This document shows positions 19,067 through 29,346 of a stretch of 35,717 bases of DNA, in pieces (position 1 is the stretch's first letter; every line of letters starts with the position of its first letter). Source of the stretch: Polynucleobacter meluiroseus (GTDB taxonomy: Bacteria > Pseudomonadota > Gammaproteobacteria > Burkholderiales > Burkholderiaceae); the NCBI GenBank assembly GCA_945947155.1, contig CAMEXM010000014.1, forward strand, positions 1-35,717. The letters are read 5' to 3'. Both the position numbers and the translations under genes were made by a program. The notes beneath the pieces were generated by a model that was not told the DNA's origin, searched no databases, and saw only the letters and a list, made by a program, of their open reading frames with translations.

Positions 19067-20278
19067 ATGGGTATGGACGCAGCCTCTTCCTCGGGTATCT
19101 GTAAATCGCCGGCGTGGCTCGGTATTTTGGGCGGTGGTCAGCTCGGGCGTATGTTTATCCATGAAGCGCAGTCCTTGGGATTTAAAGTCTGCGTCTTAGA
19201 TCCCGATCCACTCAGTCCAGGGGGATCGGTTGCTGAAAAGCATTTATGTGCTGACTACCTTGATACAGCGGCTCTCTCTGAGATGGCTAGCTTGTGTTCT
19301 GCGATTAGCACGGAGTTTGAGAACGTTCCGGCGCAAGCACTCGATTTTTTTAAAGCGCGCGGGATATTTGTTGCTCCGGATAGCAGATGCGTCTCAATTG
19401 CACAAGACCGCATTAAAGAAAAAGCATTTTTGGCGGAGTGTGCTCCTATCTCTGGTGTCGGTCCGGTACCGTATGGCGTGATTAACAGTGCAGTTGATTT
19501 GACCTTGATTGCAGATGATCTGTTCCCCGGTATTTTGAAAACAGTGCGCTTAGGGTATGACGGTAAAGGTCAAATTACAGTGCAGTCGCGCGATCAATTG
19601 GCAGCGGCTTGGGCTGATTTATGCCAAGTCGTTTGTGTATTAGAGAAGCGCATGGCCTTGGCTTTTGAGGTGTCGGCGATTGTGGTGCGCGGGCACGACG
19701 GTGATGTGCGCGCATTCCCGCCCGCGGAAAATATCCATCGCCAGGGCATCTTGCATACCAGTACTGTGCCTTCACCGTCTCTACAGCAGCATCCTGCTTT
19801 GCTCGAGCGAATTCAAAAAGCAACCAGTGCTATTGCGCAGGAGATGGCATATGTCGGCGTGCTCTGCGTCGAGTACTTTGTTCTTACAGATGGCAGCATC
19901 GTAGCCAATGAAGTAGCGCCTCGCCCCCATAATTCAGGGCACTACACGATGGATGCATGCGTTACCAGTCAGTTTCAGCAGCAGGTCAGGGCAATGGCCC
20001 GCCTGCCGCTCGGTGATACGCGTTTGTTAAGTCCGGTTGCCATGCTCAATATTTTGGGTGATGCATGGTTTATCAAGGAAGGTAAGCAGCAAAGCACTGC
20101 AATCGAACCAGCGTGGGAGGACGTTCTCAGTCATCCCGATGCAAAACTGCATTTATATGGCAAGGCCTCACCCTTGCCCGGTCGCAAAATGGGTCACGTT
20201 AATTGCCTTGGCCAATCGCTGGATGAGGCACGGCAGAGTTGCTCCGCCGTTGCCGGCGATTTAGGTATTTCACCTTAA
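19067..20278 (+). CDS. purK: N5-carboxyaminoimidazole ribonucleotide synthase
   Basis: PurK is an ATP-grasp enzyme that carboxylates AIR to N5-CAIR with bicarbonate. The protein (403 residues from ATG 19067) has the opening LGILGGGQLGRMFIHEAQSLGFKVCVLDPDP, TEFENVPAQAL, the ATP-grasp piece GILKTVRLGYDGKGQI, and VEYFVLTDGSIVANEVAPRPHNSGHYTMDAC, all characteristic. TTG 19064, ATG 19067 and ATG 19073 are possible starts and none has a good ribosome site; coupling to purE probably drives translation. Confidence 0.97.
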   Translation: MGMDAASSSGICKSPAWLGILGGGQLGRMFIHEAQSLGFKVCVLDPDPLSPGGSVAEKHLCADYLDTAALSEMASLCSAISTEFENVPAQALDFFKARGIFVAPDSRCVSIAQDRIKEKAFLAECAPISGVGPVPYGVINSAVDLTLIADDLFPGILKTVRLGYDGKGQITVQSRDQLAAAWADLCQVVCVLEKRMALAFEVSAIVVRGHDGDVRAFPPAENIHRQGILHTSTVPSPSLQQHPALLERIQKATSAIAQEMAYVGVLCVEYFVLTDGSIVANEVAPRPHNSGHYTMDACVTSQFQQQVRAMARLPLGDTRLLSPVAMLNILGDAWFIKEGKQQSTAIEPAWEDVLSHPDAKLHLYGKASPLPGRKMGHVNCLGQSLDEARQSCSAVAGDLGISP

Positions 20279-20292
20279 GTGATGCTGTAGTA

Positions 20293-21399
20293 GTGACAGC
20301 CGATCCACAGCCTACCCTTAGCGGCTCAGAATTACAGCATGCAGTAGAGCAAGCTGTGCGGCGCTTACAGCAGGGGGGTTTGGTTGCGATTCCAACTGAA
20401 ACGGTTTACGGACTCGCAGCAGATGCCAGTAATGAACAAGCGGTACAGAAGATATTCTCTACCAAAGGTAGGCCGGCTGATCACCCCCTGATTGTGCATT
20501 TAGCTGCACCATCAATCCTAGATACATTAGGGAATCGATCCGATGCTTGGTTTAAGTTGATTGCACCCTGGGTGCGCGATCTTCCTGAGGAGGCAATGCG
20601 CTTGGTGGAGGCTTTCTGGCCAGGCCCCTTAACCCTGGTGTTGAAAAAAGATAAACACGTACTAAGCGCGGTGACCGGCGGTCAAGACACCATTGCATTG
20701 AGATCGCCTGATCATCCGGTTGCACAAGCCCTCTTACAGGCCTTTGGCGGTGGCTTAGCGGCCCCATCGGCGAATCGTTTTGGTAAGGTATCGCCCACCC
20801 GGGCTGCTGATGTCAGCGCCGAATTTAGTGACCAAGCAAATTTGTTGATCTTGGATGGTGGCGATTGCGCTGTGGGCATCGAGTCGACAATTGTAGATTT
20901 ATCTTCTGGCGTGCCTGTCTTGCTGCGCCCTGGTGCGATTACGCCAGAGCAGATTGCGCAGCAAACGGGAGTGCGTGTATTGCAGACGGGGGCATGCGCA
21001 GATTCAGAAAAAATTACTCCACGCGTTTCGGGTAGTCTTAAAGCCCATTACGCACCGAACACACCCTTGCGTTTGTACGCCGCTGGCGCAGCACTCGATT
21101 GCATTTCGCAATATCCGGATACCAAATCGCACGTAGCTCTGATCGTGTGGGATTCGGAGCAAATGAGTGACCCCCAGGTATTAGGCGCATCGCACATTCA
21201 GCAGGTGACCATACCCGAACAGAGTGACTTATTTGCTAGCCGCCTATACCGATTATTGCGCGATCTAGACGATCATTCTTGGGATTTAATTGTGATGCCC
21301 GAGCCACCAATAGGGCAGGAGTGGGACGGGGTACGAGACCGTCTTCAGCGGGCTTGCTTTGGTTCGGGGCCGCCCGTTAATAACCACGTCAGCAGTTGA
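20293..21399 (+). CDS. tsaC: L-threonylcarbamoyladenylate synthase, Sua5 type
   Basis: This enzyme makes the activated intermediate of the tRNA t6A modification at position 37 from threonine, bicarbonate and ATP. GGLVAIPTETVYGLAADA, KIFSTKGRPADHPLIVHL, FWPGPLTLVLK and GLAAPSANRFGKVSPT define the YrdC domain. A further domain of about 120 residues after SGSLKAHYAPNTPLRLY marks the longer Sua5 form. The frame is open from ATG 20239 inside purK, but GTG 20293, after the purK stop, is the more likely start. The 3' end overlaps the opposing dacB by 55 bp. Confidence 0.93.
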   Translation: MTADPQPTLSGSELQHAVEQAVRRLQQGGLVAIPTETVYGLAADASNEQAVQKIFSTKGRPADHPLIVHLAAPSILDTLGNRSDAWFKLIAPWVRDLPEEAMRLVEAFWPGPLTLVLKKDKHVLSAVTGGQDTIALRSPDHPVAQALLQAFGGGLAAPSANRFGKVSPTRAADVSAEFSDQANLLILDGGDCAVGIESTIVDLSSGVPVLLRPGAITPEQIAQQTGVRVLQTGACADSEKITPRVSGSLKAHYAPNTPLRLYAAGAALDCISQYPDTKSHVALIVWDSEQMSDPQVLGASHIQQVTIPEQSDLFASRLYRLLRDLDDHSWDLIVMPEPPIGQEWDGVRDRLQRACFGSGPPVNNHVSS

Positions 21400-22949
21400 T
21401 CGTGGGCATCCATGCCACGAAAGGCATTGGGGTGATTAATGAATGAGCTAACGGCATAGGTTTTGCCGGACTGACTAATAACATAGCCCGATATCGTCCG
21501 CACTTCGGTAAGTGATCCGGTCTTAATGCGCGCTTCCGGTTTTGTCTTGAGGTGCAAGAATTGCCGTAACTGCTTAATCAGTCGATTTTTCATGGTGCCA
21601 TCTGATCCGGCTAAGGGCAGTGATTGTACAAAGAGATCTCCCGATGGAAGTTGACGGGCAGTAATCAACAGATCATTGAGGTGGCGTGCGCTAATGGCTT
21701 CATTGCGCGACAAGCCCGAACCATTTTCTAATACCAATTCAGGAAAATCCAAACCCCGTTGCTTGAGCCATGCTTGCATGACCCGATCACTGGCCGCGAT
21801 GGAGGCCGGTTTACCTAAACGTTCTAAGCTCAGTGTTAAAAAGACTTGCCGTGCCATGACGTTATTGGAAAATTTATTGACATCGTTCACTGCATGAATC
21901 AATGGACCGCCCTGAAACTCCAATAAAGGTCTTGCAAACAGCGGAACCTCACCGTTTTTGCCTTGTGGCTGCTTGACCCAAGAGCCGCCAGCCAATTCCC
22001 ACGCCGCTGCAAATCCTAAGGTTAAAAAAGTATTGGCATCCAGTGCAACCACGTTGTAGGTAATATTTCTACATGCACTCGGGAGCTCACCTGAAAATTG
22101 AGCGCTTAATTGATCTGAATTTTTTGACTCCGAACCGACATGCTTAATTAGCTCGAACTGCATCTTTCTTTGCCAGTCATCGCAATTTTGCTTACTGGTA
22201 CGCAGACGATTGTTAATCTTAAAATAGGCAAGAGCAGGGGTATACGAAATCGCAATACCATTCTGATTATTCGTCTGACTCAGCTGAAATGATAATGTTC
22301 TAAAGGCATATAACAATGGATCTGGTGGGACGTTATAGGCCCGCATCGATTCTCCATCAATGGTAGTGTGCTCCATCACCTCAGGGCTGTAGGCGCTGCG
22401 GTCAAAAATCAAATTCCCATCAATGCGCTGAATGCCTAATGCGCGTAGATTTTTCATCATTTGCTCTAGCTCTTCAGGCACTAATTTAGGATCGCCACTG
22501 CCGCGCAGGTAAAGATTACCTTTGAGAAGACCGTTCTTAATCTGGCCATCTGTGTACAGATTAGTGTTCCAGCGGTACTGTGGGCCCAGTAAATCCAGTG
22601 CAGCCAAGGTAGTTAGTAGCTTAATGGTGGAAGCGGGATTCATCGATTGTTTGGCGCGCCAATCCAGTATTTCGCGCGCATTACCGCCAGCTGTACTGGG
22701 CAACTCTAAAACCGAAATACTGACCGCATCGCGTGGAATTTGATTTTTAGCGAGTGACTGCCACACGGCGGGCGGAACCTCGATCGCGCTGCTAGTGGCG
22801 GATGCCCAGAGGGACTGACTGCCAAGTCCGCAGAGTAATAGCAGCGCTAGCCATTGCAATGGTCGGATTGCATGCTGAAATGCAGGAAGGACTACGGGGC
22901 GTGAAGTAGAAAAGAGTGGCACCGGCTTATGGTAAGCCAAAACAGCCAA
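21345..22949 (-). CDS. dacB: D-alanyl-D-alanine carboxypeptidase/endopeptidase (PBP4 type)
   Basis: A class C low-molecular-mass penicillin-binding protein that trims or cleaves peptidoglycan cross-links in the periplasm. The 534-residue protein has a signal segment at about residues 31-50 (LQWLALLLLCGLGSQSLWAS), the active-site SxxK as Ser107-T-I-Lys110, the SxN motif Ser361-N-Asn363 in KFSNNVMARQ and Lys476-T-G. The roughly 200-residue insertion between SxxK and SxN is typical of PBP4. The N-terminus is unusually long before the signal core. It converges on tsaC. Confidence 0.95.
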   Translation of the reverse strand: MAVLAYHKPVPLFSTSRPVVLPAFQHAIRPLQWLALLLLCGLGSQSLWASATSSAIEVPPAVWQSLAKNQIPRDAVSISVLELPSTAGGNAREILDWRAKQSMNPASTIKLLTTLAALDLLGPQYRWNTNLYTDGQIKNGLLKGNLYLRGSGDPKLVPEELEQMMKNLRALGIQRIDGNLIFDRSAYSPEVMEHTTIDGESMRAYNVPPDPLLYAFRTLSFQLSQTNNQNGIAISYTPALAYFKINNRLRTSKQNCDDWQRKMQFELIKHVGSESKNSDQLSAQFSGELPSACRNITYNVVALDANTFLTLGFAAAWELAGGSWVKQPQGKNGEVPLFARPLLEFQGGPLIHAVNDVNKFSNNVMARQVFLTLSLERLGKPASIAASDRVMQAWLKQRGLDFPELVLENGSGLSRNEAISARHLNDLLITARQLPSGDLFVQSLPLAGSDGTMKNRLIKQLRQFLHLKTKPEARIKTGSLTEVRTISGYVISQSGKTYAVSSFINHPNAFRGMDAHDQLLTWLLTGGPEPKQAR

Positions 22950-23014
22950 AACACTAAAAATTGAGCTGCCTACTTAATTCATCTTGAGCTTGGACACCGA
23001 GGCTACTATCGTAT

Positions 23015-25471
23015 TCATTCAAATGAGGTGCGGTTTAAAAAAGCATCAATTACGCTATTTTGTTTCAGGAGTAATTCCTTCAGTAGGGCCGCCCTTTTTG
23101 GGGTGGGGTCAAGAAGGTTGGCAGCGAGGCTATCTAGGCGATTGGCAAAACGCAGGCCATTCATTAGTAATGCCCCGCCTTTGATTCTATGAATTAGACT
23201 ACCCAGGTCAGATTGGGATATAGCCCCAGTTGACAGTTCTGCAATCGCCTGGTGGTGTACCTCCATAATTTCATGGAGGATCAGTCTGCCGATTTGATTT
23301 TGATCGGAGCTGCTTTTTCCCAGCTGTGGAAACGCAATCGTATCTTCTTCTGTATCGCAGTCTACTTCTTCGAGGGTGAAGTGGCGTGCTAATTCATTTT
23401 CGAGGGTGGCCAAGTTAAGGGGCTTGATCAGAACCGCATTCATGCCTGAAGCAAGCAGTCGATGCCGAATTTCCAGAGCATAGATATCGGCGGTAACGCC
23501 AATAATAATTAGCTCCGAAAATCCATCGGCACGGATCGATTGCGATAAAGCAGCGCCATGCATGCCCGGCATGGAGTGATCGGTCAGCATGACATCAAAA
23601 TGGCCCTGCTTCAGGAGTCTTAATGCCTGCCCGGCATTTTCACAGACCGTGACCTGTGCTCCAAGGGCCTCTAATTGCAGCGACAGAACTTGACGGCTAG
23701 CAGGGTGATCCTCGACAACTAAAGCGCAGACTTGTTTGCCGTGTCGATGCATGCGCTGCGCACAATTTAGAGCGGCCTCGATGATCAATCGATTCGAAGC
23801 CACTTGAGTTGTTCTGGGAAAAGCAGCAGAAAAATAGACATTGCTACCCATTCCAGGTTCGCTATCAAAATACAAGTGACTATCCATCGATCGAATCAAA
23901 TGACTGGTAATGGTTAAACCGAGCCCAGTGCCTTGAGGGGTATTGCCCGTAGGCTGTTGGTGTTGGGCCCGGACTTGCTCAAAGGGCTGAAGGGCGATGG
24001 CAATATCCGCAGGATTCATGCCAATGCCGGTATCAATTACTCGAAACTCAATTAACTGACCCGCATGGTCATCGGCCAAGATGCGGACCGAAAAATGAAT
24101 CGAACCCGCATTCGTAAACTTAATGGCATTACTCAGGATGTTGTTTAAAACTTGACGCAGTCGCAAAGAGTCAACCATCAGTACTTCTGCAATGCGCAGG
24201 TCCAGATGAGTATGCATGCTCAATTGGCGATTCGATGCAAAGATCGAAAAAGCCGCATCAATTTCCTCAACCAGGGTTTTAAGGCAGCAGGGCTCCGGCG
24301 TTAATGTGAGCTTGCCCGCCTCAATCTTGGAAAGGTCGAGGACTTGATTCAGCATACCGAGGAGTGACTCCGCTGAGGCATGGGCGCTCTGCAACAAAGG
24401 CTTCTCGCTATCCGGCAAGCGTGGACTTTTCAGTAACAGCTCTTGAACCCCCAAAATAGCATTCATCGGCGTTCGAATTTCATGGCTCATTTCAGCTAAA
24501 AAATAGGATTTAGCATTATTGGCCCGCTCTGCAAGTTCTTTTTGCATCAATAGGGCAGCATTCTGTCGCACATGTTGTTTTCGATTGCGCTGCAAATGGA
24601 TAATCCAAGCAAATCCACCCAAGAGCATGGCGCATAAAAAGCCAAACAGAATATGGCGCTTCCACGGGGCATGATGCTGGTGCATAAAGTCAAGATCGGC
24701 GCCACCAGAATCGTCCCTTGGCTCGATACCAAAACCGGGGACGGAAAAGAGGACACGCGATGCCACAGGATCAAGCGCATGCACGGTTTTTCCCAGGATG
24801 CTTTTGAGGGCTTGGGCATGGTTGCCAATAAACCAGCGGTATGCCAGTGGCTCACGACCATATAAACCATTGAGCTTTAAATGCGCTTGGTATTCTGCAC
24901 GCATGGCATACCGGGCAAGCCGAATCGGCATTACTACGGCGTCGTACTCGCGCTTCATGAGTGCGGCAAATAAATGGGCTACGGATTGGTGATTGCGGTG
25001 GATGGAGCCTGTTTCAAAAAAGGCTATCTTTTGAGCAATAACTGGACCGTCGAGTAAGGTATCGGCACGCGTTACCATCACCTTATGACCCCAAAACACA
25101 GGCTCTGACCAGATGCCTGCCTGCATTTGCTTTTGAGAGGCTATGGGCGGATCAATTACAAAATCAATCGATTGCTTGCTAAGTAGGTCGGCTAAGTCTG
25201 CATCGTTGGCGCGCCAAATTGGTTGGTACTGCTGCTGCGTTTGCTGGCTCAGCGCATCAATGAGCGATTGGTAAACCCCAGCTTGCCCATTCCTGACTTG
25301 GGGTTCAAGGTAGGGCGCGTGTTGCTCATGAATGCTGAAATATACCACCGGCTTTGCTTTGATCCATGCCTGCTCTACTGAAGTCAGTTCAATAGTGTGC
25401 GCAAAAGCCGTACTGCAGTAAAGCAGTACGGCGCTACAAGCAAAGTTACCGAATGCAGTTACCCGCATCAT
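23015..25471 (-). CDS. Hybrid sensor histidine kinase (BvgS/EvgS-like)
   Basis: An 818-residue inner-membrane phosphorelay kinase. It has a signal peptide (about 1-24), one periplasmic domain (25-270) with the pattern of solute-binding-like sensors (AWIKAKPVVYFSIHEQHAPYL), one membrane helix (273-293), HisKA with His330 in EMSHEIRTPMNAIL, HATPase with N448, D480-G-I-G and GTGLGL (514-519), a receiver with acidic E587/D588, phospho-acceptor Asp631 and Lys683, and a C-terminal HPt domain with His761 in HRIKGG. There is no PAS domain and only one sensor module, unlike BvgS, which has two. Its ATG overlaps the regulator stop (ATGA), so the pair is co-translated. Confidence 0.93.
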   Translation of the reverse strand: MMRVTAFGNFACSAVLLYCSTAFAHTIELTSVEQAWIKAKPVVYFSIHEQHAPYLEPQVRNGQAGVYQSLIDALSQQTQQQYQPIWRANDADLADLLSKQSIDFVIDPPIASQKQMQAGIWSEPVFWGHKVMVTRADTLLDGPVIAQKIAFFETGSIHRNHQSVAHLFAALMKREYDAVVMPIRLARYAMRAEYQAHLKLNGLYGREPLAYRWFIGNHAQALKSILGKTVHALDPVASRVLFSVPGFGIEPRDDSGGADLDFMHQHHAPWKRHILFGFLCAMLLGGFAWIIHLQRNRKQHVRQNAALLMQKELAERANNAKSYFLAEMSHEIRTPMNAILGVQELLLKSPRLPDSEKPLLQSAHASAESLLGMLNQVLDLSKIEAGKLTLTPEPCCLKTLVEEIDAAFSIFASNRQLSMHTHLDLRIAEVLMVDSLRLRQVLNNILSNAIKFTNAGSIHFSVRILADDHAGQLIEFRVIDTGIGMNPADIAIALQPFEQVRAQHQQPTGNTPQGTGLGLTITSHLIRSMDSHLYFDSEPGMGSNVYFSAAFPRTTQVASNRLIIEAALNCAQRMHRHGKQVCALVVEDHPASRQVLSLQLEALGAQVTVCENAGQALRLLKQGHFDVMLTDHSMPGMHGAALSQSIRADGFSELIIIGVTADIYALEIRHRLLASGMNAVLIKPLNLATLENELARHFTLEEVDCDTEEDTIAFPQLGKSSSDQNQIGRLILHEIMEVHHQAIAELSTGAISQSDLGSLIHRIKGGALLMNGLRFANRLDSLAANLLDPTPKRAALLKELLLKQNSVIDAFLNRTSFE

Positions 25472-26091
25472 CCCTCGATGATGTGGTTATTGCGGCAAAA
25501 CAGAATGAGGTCAGCTATATTGTTGATGCCAAGCTTTTCAAAGATGCGCGTTTTGTAGGTTGCTACGGTTTTATTGCTGATGTGCAATAGGTCTGAAATG
25601 TGCTGGTTGCTGTTGCCTTTACCTAAATACTTCATCACTTGCAATTCACGATCAGAGATGAGCGCCAGTTTCTCTTGGTCGCTCAGCGAGCTATGGCCAT
25701 TGCGGGTGTGCGAAAAGCAAGCATAGCCTTGGGAGATGGCTACACAGGCCGCTAATATGACATCGGCCCCTGCGGTTTTGTTGATAAAACCATGGGCACC
25801 TAAGGAGCGAACACGTCCTCCATACACATGCTCATCTAGACTCGATAAAACAAGCAAGCGGATCTCGGGGTAAGTCAAACTAATGCGGCGAATCACATCA
25901 AAGCCATCCGTTTTAGGCATATCGAGATCGAGAATCACAATATCGGGATTAATTTGCTTCATACTTTGTAAGCACTCCTCTCCATTGCGACACTGGCCTA
26001 CTACCTCAAACAGTAATTGGTCTTGCAGCATACTTTTGAGGGCCATCAACATGGCGGGATGATCGTCTACTAACATGACACTTTTCTTCAT
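25468..26091 (-). CDS. LuxR/NarL-family response regulator (BvgA-like)
   Basis: The 207-residue protein has an N-terminal receiver (residues 1-120) with acidic D9/D10, phospho-acceptor Asp55 in VILDLDMPKTDG, and the conserved Lys in FINKTAG. A C-terminal LuxR helix-turn-helix follows: LISDRELQVMKYLGKGNSNQHISDLLHISNKTVATYKTRIFEKLGI. It overlaps the downstream kinase by 4 nt and lies 3 nt after the EAL-like gene. It should receive phosphate from the HPt His761 of the kinase next door and bind DNA as a dimer. Similarity in layout to BvgA/EvgA is clear, but target genes are unknown. Confidence 0.93.
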   Translation of the reverse strand: MKKSVMLVDDHPAMLMALKSMLQDQLLFEVVGQCRNGEECLQSMKQINPDIVILDLDMPKTDGFDVIRRISLTYPEIRLLVLSSLDEHVYGGRVRSLGAHGFINKTAGADVILAACVAISQGYACFSHTRNGHSSLSDQEKLALISDRELQVMKYLGKGNSNQHISDLLHISNKTVATYKTRIFEKLGINNIADLILFCRNNHIIEG

Positions 26092-26094
26092 TGC

Positions 26095-26955
26095 CTATCT
26101 CCGTTCTGGTTTGTACTTCGATGGGGGTTTCACTGCAAAAATGGCTTTCGCAATTCGACTGTCGCTGATATGAAGAATTTGGTGCCTACTTACGGGCGAC
26201 ATCATTAAGCCGCCGTAGCAAAAATCCACCGGCAAGAGCCTGGCGTTTTCGAGGTCTTTAATCAAGGTAATGCCGTTGGCATAGAGCACTGCACCCAGTT
26301 CCCTTGCCATCGCAAGGGCATCGAGTAATTGGGCTTGTTGGTTTGCTAGAGCAATATCGTCACTGCGCAGCTCCTGAATTGAAAAATGGATGCCGTCGAA
26401 TTTAACTTCTTCTAACCACTGCGGCTGGATTGACTGCGGTTTGGCATTCATCAGGTGCAGTAGTACGCCGATGCGACGTAGGCGCAATAGACCCTCTTTG
26501 CAATTGGTGCGCAGTGCATCAGATGGGATTGCAGTAATGCCAATATGAACTAAGCCAACGGGTAATCTGGAATTTAAAATTAGGTCGCACAGGGCATCAA
26601 TGCGCTGTGGATTGGCGAGTACGCCCGGCGATAAAGGCAAGAGAATCTGAATGGGTCGATTGCAGCAATGCCAGTAACTGGCCGCATCCAGCCCTTCCAT
26701 GCTAAAGCGCAATACCTGGGAGTCGCTGGCAGCTAGGAGCGGCCTGAATAAGGCAGCCGACATGGCATTGCCTGCTGCATTAAAGATGGGTTCGTAGCTG
26801 ACGGTTTGGCGTTTAGACCAGTTGGTATTGCTACCGGCATCCTGGGTTTCGTGGACTAGATTGGGCTCATGAGTGCCTTGGACATCCCGCAGCTCATGAA
26901 AAGGCTTGTTCTTCCATGCATGAACAAGCGTATACAGCCGAGATTTGGGACTCAT
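26095..26955 (-). CDS. Degenerate EAL-domain protein (probable non-catalytic)
   Basis: A 286-residue cytoplasmic protein with an EAL-fold pattern from residue 52: VSYEPIFNAAGNAMSAALFRPLL stands where YQPI-EALLR occurs in active c-di-GMP phosphodiesterases, KFDGIHFS where K(I/F)D occurs, LGAVLYANGIT where the EGVE motif occurs, and CYGGLMMSPVS near the end. The signature Glu is replaced (A67 in AALFR), the metal-binding E/DD positions are not seen, and EGVE is lost, so hydrolysis of c-di-GMP is unlikely. Such proteins (E. coli YdiV is an example) act by binding partners. GGAGAA lies 8 nt upstream. It heads the operon with the regulator and kinase, recalling BvgR beside bvgAS. Confidence 0.72.
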   Translation of the reverse strand: MSPKSRLYTLVHAWKNKPFHELRDVQGTHEPNLVHETQDAGSNTNWSKRQTVSYEPIFNAAGNAMSAALFRPLLAASDSQVLRFSMEGLDAASYWHCCNRPIQILLPLSPGVLANPQRIDALCDLILNSRLPVGLVHIGITAIPSDALRTNCKEGLLRLRRIGVLLHLMNAKPQSIQPQWLEEVKFDGIHFSIQELRSDDIALANQQAQLLDALAMARELGAVLYANGITLIKDLENARLLPVDFCYGGLMMSPVSRHQILHISDSRIAKAIFAVKPPSKYKPERR

Positions 26956-27030
26956 ATGGTGTTCTCCAGTCGATGACCTTCCAGTCTAGGCAGGACAGGT
27001 CCGGGAAGTAAGCAGGCAGATCTGATTTGT

Positions 27031-27050
27031 TTGTAGGAAAGGGCCTACAA
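27031..27050. promoter_or_regulatory. 7-bp inverted repeat between the divergent EAL-like operon and groES
   Basis: TTGTAGG (27031-27037) and CCTACAA (27044-27050) frame a 6-bp centre, about 75 bp upstream of the EAL-like gene start and about 22 bp upstream of the groE -35. A dimeric regulator could bind it. The half TAGGAAA (27034-27040) equals, in reverse complement, the TTTCCTA heptad known for BvgA. This suggests autoregulation by the adjacent regulator, but it is not shown. Confidence 0.3.
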
Positions 27051-27071
27051 CAGGCTTTTATTAGGCCGCCC

Positions 27072-27102
27072 CTTGAAATCAGCGGGAATAGACCTATATA
27101 AT
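27072..27102 (+). promoter_or_regulatory. groES-groEL promoter (heat-shock type, with overlapping sigma-70-like -10)
   Basis: CTTGAAA (27072-27078), 14 bp, then CCTATATA (27093-27100) fits the sigma-32 consensus CTTGAAA-N13-15-CCCCATNT moderately. TTGAAA with TATAAT (27097-27102), spacer 18, fits a sigma-70 promoter. The start of transcription would fall inside the CIRCE element. Two modes of control, heat-shock sigma and HrcA, are therefore possible. Confidence 0.7.
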
Positions 27103-27128
27103 CAGCACTCACTGCAATCGAGTGCTAA
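27102..27128 (+). promoter_or_regulatory. CIRCE element (HrcA operator)
   Basis: TCAGCACTC, nine bases, GAGTGCTAA is the CIRCE inverted repeat, with only one base different from the standard TTAGCACTC arm. HrcA binds this site and represses groESL at normal temperature. It lies at the presumed start of transcription, 108 bp before groES. A second stem (TAAAACGA at 27126-27133 with TCGTTTTA at 27151-27158, enclosing the palindrome TGACTGAGTCA) follows in the leader. Confidence 0.93.
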
Positions 27129-27236
27129 AACGACCATGACTGAGTCAAAATCGTTTTAACTTGAGGTGTAGAGATTGTAACCCGACGATTTATATCGATT
27201 TTTATGTAGTTAATACTCACTAACTTAGGAGAAGGA

Positions 27237-27527
27237 ATGAATCTACGTCCTTTACATGATCGCGTGATCATCAAGCGTATGGATCAAGAAACCAAGACTG
27301 CCTCAGGAATCGTTATTCCAGATGCAGCAGCAGAGAAGCCAGATCAGGGCGAAGTTTTAGCCGTAGGTCCAGGCAAGCGAGATGACAGCGGCAAATTAAA
27401 TGCCCCTGATGTCAAAGTAGGCGACCGTGTGTTGTTTGGTAAATATGCCGGACAAACCGTCAAAGTGGGCGCAGATGAGCTTCTCGTCATGCGCGAAGAA
27501 GACATCATGGCCGTTGTTCAGAAGTAA
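27237..27527 (+). CDS. groES: Co-chaperonin GroES
   Basis: GroES forms the heptameric lid of the GroEL folding chamber. The 96-residue product has [31 protein letters not shown], with the mobile loop at residues 16-32, then [15 protein letters not shown] and [42 protein letters not shown] lies immediately upstream. It is co-transcribed with groEL, 27 nt downstream, under the CIRCE/heat-shock promoter. Confidence 0.98.
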   Translation: MNLRPLHDRVIIKRMDQETKTASGIVIPDAAAEKPDQGEVLAVGPGKRDDSGKLNAPDVKVGDRVLFGKYAGQTVKVGADELLVMREEDIMAVVQK

Positions 27528-27539
27528 TCGAGAGCATAA

Positions 27540-29207
<1,668 letters not shown>

Positions 29208-29229
29208 TGATCTAGCTTCGCTAGAACTG

Positions 29230-29255
29230 AAAAGGGCAGCCTAGCTGCCCTTTTT
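29230..29255 (+). terminator. Rho-independent terminator of groESL
   Basis: AAAAGGGCAGC and GCTGCCCTTTT frame the 3-nt loop CTA, and the hairpin ends in five T. It lies 22 nt after the groEL stop. A smaller hairpin (TCTAGC-TTC-GCTAGA, 29211-29225) sits between the two. Confidence 0.92.
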
Positions 29256-29284
29256 CTTTGCCTTAATTTGACTGCAATCAGGGT

Positions 29285-29312
29285 AATAAAAAAGCCACCC
29301 GAAAGTGGCTTT
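29285..29312 (-). terminator. Terminator of the leftward pntB fragment
   Basis: AAAGCCAC (29291-29298) pairs with GTGGCTTT (29305-29312). On the minus strand the stem is followed by a T-tract (the plus-strand run AATAAAAAA before it). It sits just beyond the stop of the pntB remnant and fits as the original terminator of that gene. Confidence 0.8.
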
Positions 29313-29346
29313 GTTAGAAAGACTAAGTAGACTAAGTCAGGACAGT

